From NCBI GenBank assembly GCA_963676875.1, contig OY781436.1:1612001-1676000 (forward strand): DNA of 64,000 bases. Direction: 5' to 3'. This DNA comes from UBA6244 sp963676875 (lineage in GTDB: Bacteria; Bacteroidota; Bacteroidia; Bacteroidales; F082). This document shows, piece after piece, positions 34,552 through 43,950 of the stretch; positions within the stretch are counted from its first letter, which is position 1, and every line of letters begins with the position of its first letter. The notes beneath the pieces were generated by a model. The model did not search any database, was not told the origin of the DNA, and worked only from the letters and a program-made list of their open reading frames with translations. The position numbers and the translations under genes are program-made.

Positions 34552-37500
34552 ATGATTAAAAATTTACTAAAAACGACAGCGGTATTGCTGCTGATGATGT
34601 TTGTGGGGAGTGCTTGGGGGCAGGAGACTGTGACATATAATTTCTCGGATGTCGGAGCTGTTGCTGGTTTAAATGAAACTAGGCCTGGTATTGCATTAGA
34701 CCAAAATATTGGATTTGGATCCTTTAAAAACTCAGGAACAAGTAATCCAGGTATTTTTTCTGGTCAATTAAGATTGTATCAAAATGCTACTAAGGGAGGA
34801 TCTATCAAAATTTATGTTAGCAATGGTGTTACAGTATCTCAAGTTGTTGTTCATGCTTCCGGCACAACAGGACCTGCAGCTTTTTCTGTTGATGGGGTTG
34901 GTAGTACTGCAATAAGTATAAGCGGTGGAGCATATACAATGTCTGGATTATCTGCAACAAGTGAAGTTGAGTTTTGGTGCACAGGAACATCATCTGGTAC
35001 GAGAATATATGTTGACGATTTTGAAGTAACCTATGCTTCGAGTGGCGCAACCGAACCCACTAACCACGCCACGGACTTTACTGCTACAGCCAATTCATCT
35101 TCCAGTATTATTACAACCTGGACGGATGCAGATGCAGGGACTCAGGCACCAAGTGGATATCTTATACTGGCCAATATTACAGGCACTTTCAGCGATCCTG
35201 TTGATGGAGTGGCTCAAGCTGACGATACAAGCCTTGGAGATGGAACCGGGGTGTACAATGCTGCCACAAGTTTGGGAACCTATACCTGGACCGGATTGGA
35301 TGCAGCAACAACCTATTACTTTAAAATTTACTCCTATAATGGCACTTCTACCTCCATTAATTACAAAACAGACAGTGATCCGGTAGCCGTTCCCACGGCC
35401 AACGCAATCACAAACGGATTGTACGACAACGACAGTGAAGTGGATGGTCCTGTATTAGGTAGTCAGCCTGACCCCACCATTATTTCTTCAACGGCTGATA
35501 CAGATGGCGAGGCGGTACGTGTTTTCGATATGGACATTTATGATTTTGGCACGTTGGACGTACTTGCCACAAAAATTTCCCAATTAACCATCAAAGCAGG
35601 CAGTAACAACGATGCCGATTGGTCGAATGAGATACAAGGGGTAAAACTTTCCACAGATGGTGGTTCTACATTTGTTACCATTGGCTCACCAACTATTGAT
35701 GCATCAAGTATTGTTATTCCGGTTGAATCCGGAAATCTTGATGTACCTAATGGAGATGTTGCTACGGTATCTTTGTATATCTATCTTGCTTCATCCGGGG
35801 TAACTGATAATGCCATTTTCGAGTTTATGGTGGATAAGGATGATCCGGGCTTTTTAGCTGACGCCAGTGGATCGACATTTGCTTCAACTTTTTCGAATAA
35901 TACCATTTCCAATCAAATCATTTTGGATGTGGACGCCACACAGTTCACGTATCTGCAACAGCCTTCCAATGTAAGTGCGGATGCTGTGATGTCGCCTTCT
36001 GTTCAGGTTGCATTTACCGATGAAAATGGCAACGTGGACGAGGATGAAAACGGAACGGGGGCTACCATCACCATGACCACTACCGGCACTTTCTCGGGTA
36101 GCGCAACCACTGCTGTTGATGCTACTTCAGGTCTTGCTACTTTCAACAACCTTGTTTTTTCAGCTGCCGGGAGCGGTATTACCATTACCGCTGTTGATAC
36201 CGATGGTGGTGAAATTTCATCTTTGGAAAGTAGTGGATTTGATGTTGTTGATTTGCCAAATTTAATTATTTCGGAAGTAGCTGATCCAGCAGACCATTAT
36301 CAAGGCAGGTATATTGAACTGTACAACAATGGTGATTCTGAAATTGATTTTAGTACAACTACAGTTTATCTCTGTCGTCAAGCAAATGGGGGTAGTTGGT
36401 ATGATTTACAACTGACTGGCTCTATTGGGTCAAAAGAAACTTTTTTAATAGCCACCTATATTGACTTTGAAACAACCTATTTTCATTTTGCTCCGGAAAT
36501 CACAAATGCGAGTTTTAATGGGAACGGAAATGATGGAGTGTTTATTTTTTTTAATGGAGATCATACGACAGGTTTATTAACAGATATTTTTGGAGTTATT
36601 GATGAAGATGGCTCGGGCAAACCATGGGAATACACAGACTCAAAAGCAGTAAGAAACTCCATCGTCACCACCCCAAATGCCACATGGACTGCTTCGGAAT
36701 GGACAATTACCGCCGCTGATGTTGCAGATTGTACGCCAGGCGAACACAACGGTTATACTTCATGGAAAGGTGGAACCGGCGACTGGAGCACGACAACAAG
36801 TTGGAGTAGTGGTGTATTACCAACAAGCGCGAGTAACGTGATCGTACCTGGTGGTACGACTTTAACGGTTGACGCCACTGATGCAGCTGTAAATAACATA
36901 AATATTCAGGATGGTGGTGCAGTAACCATTGATCCCGATAAAACTTTATCCGTTTCTGGTATATTTACTATAGCAGAAGGCGGTTCTTTTATTAACAAAG
37001 GAACACTTAATAGTGGCGTAAAAGGAGATGCTGCCGGAATTATGCAACTTTCAATTCCTGAATATACAACGGGAGCCAATGGCTGGCACCTACTTTCATC
37101 ACCGGTTAGTACATTCGACATAAACGGATCTGATTTCGACCCTGGTGACAATGATGACCTTTATGGATGGGATGAAAACACTTATACCTGGATGAACCAT
37201 AAAGTGGGAAATCCTTCTCAAATGACTCCGGGTACAGGATACCTCGTGGCCTATGAAACAACCGCCACCAAAGATTTTTCAGGCACATTTAATAATGCAG
37301 ATATTACATTCCAGAATTTATCTGTAACTTCAAATACAGGCGATCCTGATAAAGACGGCTGGCACTTACTGGGCAACCCCTACCAATCGGCTTTGCAATG
37401 GACTAGCACCGATTGGGTAAGAACAAATATCGGCGCAGGGGCTAAAATAATGACCAGTGGTGGTACTTACACCGATATCGCTGTTGGAGGGACCGACATT

Positions 37501-38277
37501 ATTCCGGCCAATCAGGGTTTCTTTGTACAGGCAACTGACGCAACCAACACCTTCACCATTCCTGCCTCGCAGCGGGTTCACGATGCCACGGGTTTCTACA
37601 AATCAGCCATTCCCAACATGCTCACCCTAAAAGCTTCAGATGGAGAATTTTATGTGGAAACATGGATTCAAATGATGGAGGGTGCCACCGAAGATTTCGA
37701 TCAGGAATTTGATGTAAATTTCCTCGGTGGGATGTATCAGGCTCCTTATCTTTTCTCAGAGATAACCGATAACCAACACCTTTCGACCAACCGCATCGCG
37801 CCTGCAACCCAACATACCACCGTTCAACTTGGGTTTAAATCGTTCCTCGACAGAGAGTTTACCATCTCAACCGAAAATGCCGGAAGTTTTGGTGACGAAA
37901 TGGAGGTGATGCTGGAAGATACTTACGAAAACGTTAAAATCGATTTAAAAGAAACTCCGCACTATACTTTTATGGCCTCGGCCAATGAGTTGACAAATAG
38001 ATTTGTGGTTCACTTTTTCAATGTTACAGGCATCCCCGAAACCACACAACTCGATGGCGTATCCATCTATGCTCACAACAATAACATCTATATCCGAAGC
38101 GAGTTGAACACACCTGCTTTGGTTACCGTGTACAACATGCTCGGTCAGGAAGTATATCAATCATCCATGGAACTTAACGGCTTACAATCGTTTAACATGC
38201 CTGCAAATACCGGATGGTATGTGGTTCAGGTTGTTGCAGGCAAAGGTGTTAAAACCAATAAAGTATTTATAAAATAA
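34552..38277 (+). CDS. giant modular T9SS surface protein D (1241 aa)
   Basis: The signal peptide ends SAWGQ (residue 24). An N-terminal beta domain (~25-160) is followed by FN3 (EPTNHATDFTATANSSS, ~166-280), an all-beta region (~285-560), a lamin-tail domain (LIISEVADPADHYQGRYIEL, ~570-735), a WKGGTGDWSTTTSW module (~738), and a conserved region with GWHLLSSPVS (~843). A T9SS type A sorting domain runs from ~1166 (VYNMLGQEVY ... NKVFIK). It is the second gene of the plus-strand unit endonuclease-giant-small protein. No catalytic motif was seen. Surface exposure through T9SS is well supported; the ligand is unknown. Confidence 0.9.
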   Translation: MIKNLLKTTAVLLLMMFVGSAWGQETVTYNFSDVGAVAGLNETRPGIALDQNIGFGSFKNSGTSNPGIFSGQLRLYQNATKGGSIKIYVSNGVTVSQVVVHASGTTGPAAFSVDGVGSTAISISGGAYTMSGLSATSEVEFWCTGTSSGTRIYVDDFEVTYASSGATEPTNHATDFTATANSSSSIITTWTDADAGTQAPSGYLILANITGTFSDPVDGVAQADDTSLGDGTGVYNAATSLGTYTWTGLDAATTYYFKIYSYNGTSTSINYKTDSDPVAVPTANAITNGLYDNDSEVDGPVLGSQPDPTIISSTADTDGEAVRVFDMDIYDFGTLDVLATKISQLTIKAGSNNDADWSNEIQGVKLSTDGGSTFVTIGSPTIDASSIVIPVESGNLDVPNGDVATVSLYIYLASSGVTDNAIFEFMVDKDDPGFLADASGSTFASTFSNNTISNQIILDVDATQFTYLQQPSNVSADAVMSPSVQVAFTDENGNVDEDENGTGATITMTTTGTFSGSATTAVDATSGLATFNNLVFSAAGSGITITAVDTDGGEISSLESSGFDVVDLPNLIISEVADPADHYQGRYIELYNNGDSEIDFSTTTVYLCRQANGGSWYDLQLTGSIGSKETFLIATYIDFETTYFHFAPEITNASFNGNGNDGVFIFFNGDHTTGLLTDIFGVIDEDGSGKPWEYTDSKAVRNSIVTTPNATWTASEWTITAADVADCTPGEHNGYTSWKGGTGDWSTTTSWSSGVLPTSASNVIVPGGTTLTVDATDAAVNNINIQDGGAVTIDPDKTLSVSGIFTIAEGGSFINKGTLNSGVKGDAAGIMQLSIPEYTTGANGWHLLSSPVSTFDINGSDFDPGDNDDLYGWDENTYTWMNHKVGNPSQMTPGTGYLVAYETTATKDFSGTFNNADITFQNLSVTSNTGDPDKDGWHLLGNPYQSALQWTSTDWVRTNIGAGAKIMTSGGTYTDIAVGGTDIIPANQGFFVQATDATNTFTIPASQRVHDATGFYKSAIPNMLTLKASDGEFYVETWIQMMEGATEDFDQEFDVNFLGGMYQAPYLFSEITDNQHLSTNRIAPATQHTTVQLGFKSFLDREFTISTENAGSFGDEMEVMLEDTYENVKIDLKETPHYTFMASANELTNRFVVHFFNVTGIPETTQLDGVSIYAHNNNIYIRSELNTPALVTVYNMLGQEVYQSSMELNGLQSFNMPANTGWYVVQVVAGKGVKTNKVFIK

Positions 38278-38311
38278 GGGTATTAATTTTTACAAGAAAA
38301 AGCTCAATAAC

Positions 38312-38539
38312 ATGAAAAAGATAGCAATAAAATTGATGTTAATCGCTGCCATTTCGTTGACTGGTTTCCCACTTCTGGCCGGAGGACCCCCACCACCTCC
38401 CGGTGATCACGGCGAAACAGGCAACAGCAATGCCGGAAACGCACCCATCGGTGGCGGACTGTTTATCCTGATGGGTCTGGGTGCCGCTTATGGCGGAAAA
38501 AAGCTCTACGACCTCAGAAAAGAATCCATCGAAGAATAA
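38312..38539 (+). CDS. small PID-CTERM-like membrane protein, cassette D
   Basis: 75 residues: signal peptide (MKKIAIKLMLIAAISLTGFP, cleavage near LLAGG), a Pro-rich stretch (GGPPPPPGDHG), then APIGGGLFILMGLGAAYGGK, KLY and a charged tail ending IEE. It keeps the same plan as the other three but its linker is Pro/His/Asn-rich rather than poly-Gly, showing that the C-terminal motif is the conserved part. It lies 34 bp after giant D on the same strand and a terminator follows at 38567. Confidence 0.8.
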   Translation: MKKIAIKLMLIAAISLTGFPLLAGGPPPPPGDHGETGNSNAGNAPIGGGLFILMGLGAAYGGKKLYDLRKESIEE

Positions 38540-38566
38540 ATCCGGATTTCTTTCATCTAAACAAAA

Positions 38567-38601
38567 ACAGGAACTTGCTTTGGCGGGTTCCTGTTTTTTT
38601 T
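38567..38601 (+). terminator. terminator of cassette D
   Basis: ACAGGAAC / GTTCCTGT stem followed by a run of eight T. Confidence 0.75.
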
Positions 38602-38660
38602 GTCACCCGGTAACAAGTTAACGGTGCCCAAGGTCATCACTCACTCCTCATCTAAACCCT

Positions 38661-38708
38661 CTTGAACATTTGAACCCTTGAACATTTGAACATTTGAACA
38701 TTTGAACC
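38661..38708. repeat. 8 bp tandem array, TTTGAACA/CTTGAACC family, copy 2
   Basis: Six units, the reverse-complement family of the arrays at 32718 and 43896 (GTTCAA core). It lies between the converging terminators of cassettes D and E; the rest of 38602-38767 holds nothing recognisable. Confidence 0.75.
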
Positions 38709-38767
38709 TAAAAACACATCTTAGTTGGATTCACCCACCCGGTTTCCCTCCACAGATGCTAAGACAA

Positions 38768-38800
38768 AAAAAGCAGGAGATGTTTAAAACTCCTGCTTTT
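38768..38800 (-). terminator. terminator of cassette E
   Basis: AGCAGGAG (38772-38779) / CTCCTGCT (38790-38797) with A/T tracts on both sides; T run on the minus strand. Near-identical arms to 26195-26228. Confidence 0.75.
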
Positions 38801-38850
38801 TTGATTTTTGATTCTGACCTGAAAAAAAGTGTCAGAAAACACATGGTTGC

Positions 38851-39093
38851 TTACTCTTCCAGAGTTTCACCATCTTCCTGATAGAGGTGATACAATTTTT
38901 TACCTCCATAGGCAGCGCCTAATACAATGAGGATGCCAATACCGGATCCAATGGGAGCGCTATTTCCAACTCCGCCACCGCCGCCGGAAGGATCACCTCC
39001 GGGAGAACCTGGGTCTCTCATCTGACTTATTGAAAATAGAGGAAGCATCATTAAAGCACTTATTAACAAGGTGGAATATATCTTCTTTTTCAT
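38851..39093 (-). CDS. small PID-CTERM-like membrane protein, cassette E
   Basis: 80 residues: signal peptide (MKKKIYSTLLISALMMLPLF), a Gly/Asp/Ser-rich linker (GSPGGDPSGGGGGVGNS), then APIGSGIGILIVLGAAYGGK, KLY and an acidic tail ending LEE. It is diverged from the A/B copies in the linker but keeps P-I-G-x-G and YGGKKLY, which argues for purifying selection on the membrane-end motif. It lies 32 bp after the giant E stop. Confidence 0.8.
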   Translation of the reverse strand: MKKKIYSTLLISALMMLPLFSISQMRDPGSPGGDPSGGGGGVGNSAPIGSGIGILIVLGAAYGGKKLYHLYQEDGETLEE

Positions 39094-39125
39094 GTTTGTA
39101 TCTATTATAAATGTTGGACTTTGGT

Positions 39126-42100
39126 TTACTTGATGAATACTTTACGGACTATACGCTGATTGTCTCCTGTTATGGTTACCAGATAATACCCTTGGTGAAC
39201 TATGTTCATTTCATGCGTTCCCATATGCGCATCCATTTCACCCACTGTCTGTCCCAACATATTGTTTACTTCAACACGAGCATTCATTTCCGTGGGAATA
39301 ATAACCCGGATCTTTTTATCGAAGCCATACACCTGAACATTTTCCAATGGATTTTCCATTGTTCCAACTATGGTGAAATACACAGTAAATCGATCGGTTT
39401 GACCAGCATCATAGATAAAAGTATAAGGGTCTTCCATCAGGTTGGTTTGTACTCCGGTATAATCGTCACTCAAGTAAACCTCCGCAAAATCAGTAACCTC
39501 TTCAATAGCAATTGTCATTTCGTTCCCATCCTTACCACGTACATCCATGGGGACGCTTACGGTTTCCAGCGGGAGTACATTGACGGTCAAAAAGTTATTG
39601 GCTGTGCTGTATAACTGTGGTTGTTCGTTGTTCCAGCTAAACATCTTGTGCATGTCCAATTGGCTATCATAGCCTTCTGTTCCGGAAGCATTCAAATGGA
39701 TAACAGACTCATCGGTCATATCACCATCAGCAAGTTTCAATTTAATGAAATTAGCAGGGGTAGTGGCTGTCGATTTCATGAAATCAACACCATCGTGTAC
39801 CTGTATATCAGTTGTCATTACGAGTGATCCAGTAGCTTCTGTGGGATCAACTTGTACAAAAAACCCTTGACCAATTGGAATAAAGTTTGAGCCATTATTG
39901 GTGCCAGATATAGAATTGTAGGTTGCCCAATTGGTGTTGGCAGCATCCCATATCCATATTCCATTATCACAATTAGTTTTAGTCCATCCTGAGGCATCCC
40001 AATCAATTGCAGAAGGATAGGGGTTTCCAACGAAATTGTATCCATGATCTGGTTCTAAACTATTAGTCAAAGCAATTGGACCGACACTACCTGATCGTAA
40101 ATCACCTGTAAAGTCAAAAGTTTGGGCTTCTGATCCTCCAACCCAGACCATCCATCCTTTCGCATCGCCTAGAGGAGTCGACAATAAATTGGCAGGAATA
40201 TATGTTTTACTAGCTTCATCATAATAACTCGCCCAAACTGTAGGGTTGTTATTTAAATACAAACTATTAAAATCATCATTACCCAGAGGCGCTGACACAC
40301 TATGCCACATGTTCGCGGTGGTGTAGCGTTGAACGATCGTGGTTCCACTAACTGTTAAAAAGGATTGACCCAGTAGTGAAGCATCGCCTGCAGTAGGCAT
40401 ACTTTCAATGGTGAGATTTTTACAGTTGGCCGAAGTAGCAATGGTAGGAAAAGTCGTGGCTGCAGCATTTATCAAAGCATTGACGGTGGCATCAGGTACC
40501 TGAACATCCCAATTGGTTAATGTAGCCCAATCGTTATCGGTGGCACCTGTCCATCCGGTACCAAATACCCCCAGGTTGAAAAAATGATCCTGATCAAATA
40601 CCCTCCATTCCGAATCAGCATAACCTGTTCCGGCAGAGGTTGTCCAGTTGGTGTTTCCAGTAGTGATGGTGGGTTTTCTTACAATGGTGTGATCGAGAGT
40701 TCCTCTGTTTATTCCTGCTACATCCCATCCCGTTCCCGGATCAACCCCAATAACGCCAACCACATCAATCAGGTAATCGTTATAATACAAGCCAATGGCA
40801 TCGTCGCCGTTATATGCAGTAACGGCCGGAGTTTCATTTCCTTTCTCAGTGATGGTTGTTCCTGAGAGGGAATTGTACAAAATATAGGTGTCACCGCTTT
40901 CCAACATACCTGAACCTGTCCAGGTGTTGGTAGCTGAAGCAGCTCCATTGGCAAAGAGTTTTACCGAAAAATCAGACATATCCATTGCCGTAGCTTCACC
41001 GTTATATATTTCAATGGCTTTATTGTTACTGCTACCCTCGATATATTCCGAAATAAACACCGCAGGAACAACAGGAGCGGCCTCTGTGGTAGCCTCATCT
41101 TGTGGAACAGTTCCGTCAGTTTTGTAATTGATGGTGGCATCGGTACCATTGTAGGGATATATTTTAAAATAGTACGTCGTGGAGGCATTCAATCCAGTAA
41201 AATCGGCAGAACCCGTACCTTGGCTCACATTTTTTACAAGCGTAGCATCAGCCTCTGCTACACCATCGGTTGGAACTGCAATATCACCATAAGCAGAAGC
41301 GCTTCCTTTCACCAGATAGAAGGCTGCGTCCGAATCTGTCCAGCCCACAGTAATTGAACTGGAGGAATTGGCGGTAGCCGAAATTCCCGTAACGTGGTTG
41401 GTTGGTTCGGTGGATTGAGTGGTAGCATTAGCTGATACTCCGGGGGAATAGTTGCTTCCATCAAAAGAGTAGGCCATGTAATAAACTGTTTCCAGGGGTG
41501 ATAGTCCGGTGTGTGTCTGGGGCGATGTACTTCCATTATACAACAAAGTACCTCCGGCAAAGGATTGTCCCACTGCGGGAGGTGTTCCTGAGGGGGTAGT
41601 AAAAGAATCGGTACTGTTATACACAATCACTACATCATCATCTGCCACATTCCTCGTAAAAGTTAAATCGATTTGGGAGGTAGAGGAAGCTGAGGCAGCA
41701 AAGGCCATTGGAGCATCAACAGCTATTTGCTGCAAATCGATGTTGTCAATTCTCCAGGAAGAAGAGCTTCCTGCACCAGTACCAGAGGAGGTATAGTGGA
41801 ACGCAAATTGAATTGTTGTACCGGTGATGGCCGATACATCAATACTGCCCGAAGAAGTCCAGGTGGTTCCGTTCTCCGGACACCAGGTAGCTGGGAGCGA
41901 AGTCCAAGTAGTGGAGGTTGGATCACCTGTATAGTTATCGGTATAAAGCAATTCGATGGGAGGATAGGTAACGTCGGCATATTGGTTATAGCTGTCGAAA
42001 AGCAGTATTTCATCGGTGTAATTATCCATGTTGAAAATGGGAGAAATCAAATAATCATCCGATGCTTCATCACCACCATATCCATTAATGCTCTGGTATC

Positions 42101-43505
42101 CAGCACCACATGTCCAGTCTTTGTTGCTGGCCACACTCACCGGTGTCCACAACTGGGTACCACAATCAGTAAAATTCTCTGAATAAGGTATAGTGGCCGA
42201 AGGCATGAGGGTAGAGGCTGTAACCGAGGGCACGGTTGGGTCGGTAAGATAATTTACAGATGTGCCTGATCCGTTGTAGGGAAATATTTTAAAATCGTAG
42301 GTGGTAGTGTGGGCTAGTCCGGTAAAGGTGTAGGTACCACCTGCGCCTTTGGCGATGTTGTACACCAACGCACCATTGGCTTCCTGTGCACCATCCACAG
42401 GATCGGAAATGGCTCCTCCTGTTTCAACACCCTTGATAAGGTAAAACTCAGCATCTGAGTCGGTCCACGACAGTGGTATGGCGACACTGGTTGGAGTGCC
42501 GGCAGCGAATCCCGAAACGTGAGCCAAAGGTTGTGAGGCCAAATCAACTACCGTGTAGCTTTGTTCGGCGGAAGTCGTTTCATCGGCATCGTCGTCCAGG
42601 GCATATATTTCATAAAATACGGTGGTTCCGTTGGCCTGAGCCGGAATATCGGTATCGGTGGTATAGGTAGGCGCTGTACCCACCGACATGGCAATGGTAT
42701 TGGAAAGCACGCCTGTTGTAGTACCCCAGTGCAATTCAACGCCATTAACTGTTCCATCATTGTCGGTTACATCAGCCGAAACAGAAACTGTTTCTGCTGA
42801 ACCTGGAATGGTAGGGCTGTTGATAATATTGGTAATGGAGGGTGGGAGATTGCCGCCTGTGGGAGTTCCAACTAATTGGAAATAATCGATGGCAATATCT
42901 TCATCACCCGAATTTACAGAAGCAGTGAATTGGAAATCAAGTACGCTTCCAACAGTAGCTATGCTTTTAGTAAACTGAGTAAAGGTACCTGTAAGTTGAG
43001 TACCATCCCCATTGCCATCAAAGTCAGTATCTTCAAGAAAGGCAGTGTTGTATGTAGCGCCGTCGTTTTCGAACCATATTAAATTTGTCCACGCTCCTCC
43101 ATCAATACGGTAAACAATATGAACATAGTCCGAATTGTCAATTTTGGCTGATGCAGTAGACGCAAAATAACCTTTGAATTGAATACTGGAAAATCCTGAA
43201 ATATTAATTGAACTCCATGTTAATTGAGAGGGGCTTGCACTCCCAGTCCACCCACCATCATCAATATCCTGGCCTGCAAAAAAGTAGGTGCCAGTTTTAT
43301 CAGTGTATGATTTGTTGATATTTGTTCCATCTGTTCTTTGAAAATAATCAGAGATTCCGTCATTACCTTCACCACCAAGTGTAACAGAATATTGAGAATT
43401 ATCATCAAAATCTTCGGTGAAGATAGTGGTTTGACCCCACACATTCATTTGTCCCAGCACTAACACAAGTAAAAGCACAAGCGCGATTAGTAATTTTTGT
43501 TTCAT
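39126..43505 (-). CDS. giant modular T9SS surface protein E (1459 aa)
   Basis: ATG at 43505 begins the signal peptide (MKQKLLIALVLLLVLVLGQ, end NVWGQ); an in-frame start at 43559 adds an unlikely charged extension and overlaps a possible -7 box. Order: an N-terminal beta domain (TIFTEDFDDNS, ~25-215), an Ig-like set (~222), FN3 (~320-430), choice-of-anchor J (~435-600), FN3 repeats (~605-810), lamin-tail (AVFISEYIEGSSNNKAIEIY, ~815), a WTGATDNDW module (~987), the TTIVQRY module, and a T9SS type A sorting domain (~1385-1459, NMLGQTV ... KVFIK). Its central half is closely similar to giant C, so these two are recent paralogues. It is followed by a small gene. Confidence 0.9.
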   Translation of the reverse strand: MKQKLLIALVLLLVLVLGQMNVWGQTTIFTEDFDDNSQYSVTLGGEGNDGISDYFQRTDGTNINKSYTDKTGTYFFAGQDIDDGGWTGSASPSQLTWSSINISGFSSIQFKGYFASTASAKIDNSDYVHIVYRIDGGAWTNLIWFENDGATYNTAFLEDTDFDGNGDGTQLTGTFTQFTKSIATVGSVLDFQFTASVNSGDEDIAIDYFQLVGTPTGGNLPPSITNIINSPTIPGSAETVSVSADVTDNDGTVNGVELHWGTTTGVLSNTIAMSVGTAPTYTTDTDIPAQANGTTVFYEIYALDDDADETTSAEQSYTVVDLASQPLAHVSGFAAGTPTSVAIPLSWTDSDAEFYLIKGVETGGAISDPVDGAQEANGALVYNIAKGAGGTYTFTGLAHTTTYDFKIFPYNGSGTSVNYLTDPTVPSVTASTLMPSATIPYSENFTDCGTQLWTPVSVASNKDWTCGAGYQSINGYGGDEASDDYLISPIFNMDNYTDEILLFDSYNQYADVTYPPIELLYTDNYTGDPTSTTWTSLPATWCPENGTTWTSSGSIDVSAITGTTIQFAFHYTSSGTGAGSSSSWRIDNIDLQQIAVDAPMAFAASASSTSQIDLTFTRNVADDDVVIVYNSTDSFTTPSGTPPAVGQSFAGGTLLYNGSTSPQTHTGLSPLETVYYMAYSFDGSNYSPGVSANATTQSTEPTNHVTGISATANSSSSITVGWTDSDAAFYLVKGSASAYGDIAVPTDGVAEADATLVKNVSQGTGSADFTGLNASTTYYFKIYPYNGTDATINYKTDGTVPQDEATTEAAPVVPAVFISEYIEGSSNNKAIEIYNGEATAMDMSDFSVKLFANGAASATNTWTGSGMLESGDTYILYNSLSGTTITEKGNETPAVTAYNGDDAIGLYYNDYLIDVVGVIGVDPGTGWDVAGINRGTLDHTIVRKPTITTGNTNWTTSAGTGYADSEWRVFDQDHFFNLGVFGTGWTGATDNDWATLTNWDVQVPDATVNALINAAATTFPTIATSANCKNLTIESMPTAGDASLLGQSFLTVSGTTIVQRYTTANMWHSVSAPLGNDDFNSLYLNNNPTVWASYYDEASKTYIPANLLSTPLGDAKGWMVWVGGSEAQTFDFTGDLRSGSVGPIALTNSLEPDHGYNFVGNPYPSAIDWDASGWTKTNCDNGIWIWDAANTNWATYNSISGTNNGSNFIPIGQGFFVQVDPTEATGSLVMTTDIQVHDGVDFMKSTATTPANFIKLKLADGDMTDESVIHLNASGTEGYDSQLDMHKMFSWNNEQPQLYSTANNFLTVNVLPLETVSVPMDVRGKDGNEMTIAIEEVTDFAEVYLSDDYTGVQTNLMEDPYTFIYDAGQTDRFTVYFTIVGTMENPLENVQVYGFDKKIRVIIPTEMNARVEVNNMLGQTVGEMDAHMGTHEMNIVHQGYYLVTITGDNQRIVRKVFIK

Positions 43506-43556
43506 TATTTTAGAGCTTTTAATTAATTTTATCAATTTAAGATCCTTTGAGCCTTG

Positions 43557-43564
43557 CAAAAATA
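43557..43564 (-). promoter_or_regulatory. candidate -7 box of cassette E
   Basis: The minus strand reads TATTTTTG, 52 bp before the preferred start at 43505. Confidence 0.35.
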
Positions 43565-43895
43565 AAGCATTCGTTGTCTTGGCAGGTTAATTTGATATTA
43601 ACTTACCATGCCAAAACGCCTCTGCTTTCAACAAACAATACCTCTCCAGCCATGGGCATTCAAAAGAATGAAAGTTGATATTGAACGGGCTATGCAAATA
43701 AACTATCCTTATGTTCAGTCCAAAAGATGTTACTAACAAAGGGCAACAGAATTTCTGCTTTTGTATTGAGCGATAAAAATAAATAAAACACATGACCCAA
43801 CATATATACGTCAGCCAAATATGCTTATTTGGAAATATTCTAAATATTATCCGGATTTCTTGTGAATAAATCTTGAAGGCAAAAGCCAGATTTTA

Positions 43896-43950
43896 GGGGT
43901 TCAAATGTTCAAACGTTCAAGGGTTCAAGAGTTCAAGAGTTCAAGGGTTA
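43896..43950. repeat. 8 bp tandem array, GGGTTCAA family, copy 3
   Basis: About seven units (GGGTTCAA, ATGTTCAA, ACGTTCAA, GGGTTCAA, GAGTTCAA twice, GGGTTA). It directly precedes the second 240 bp direct repeat, as copy 1 precedes the first. The rest of 43565-43895 holds no recognisable gene. Confidence 0.8.
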
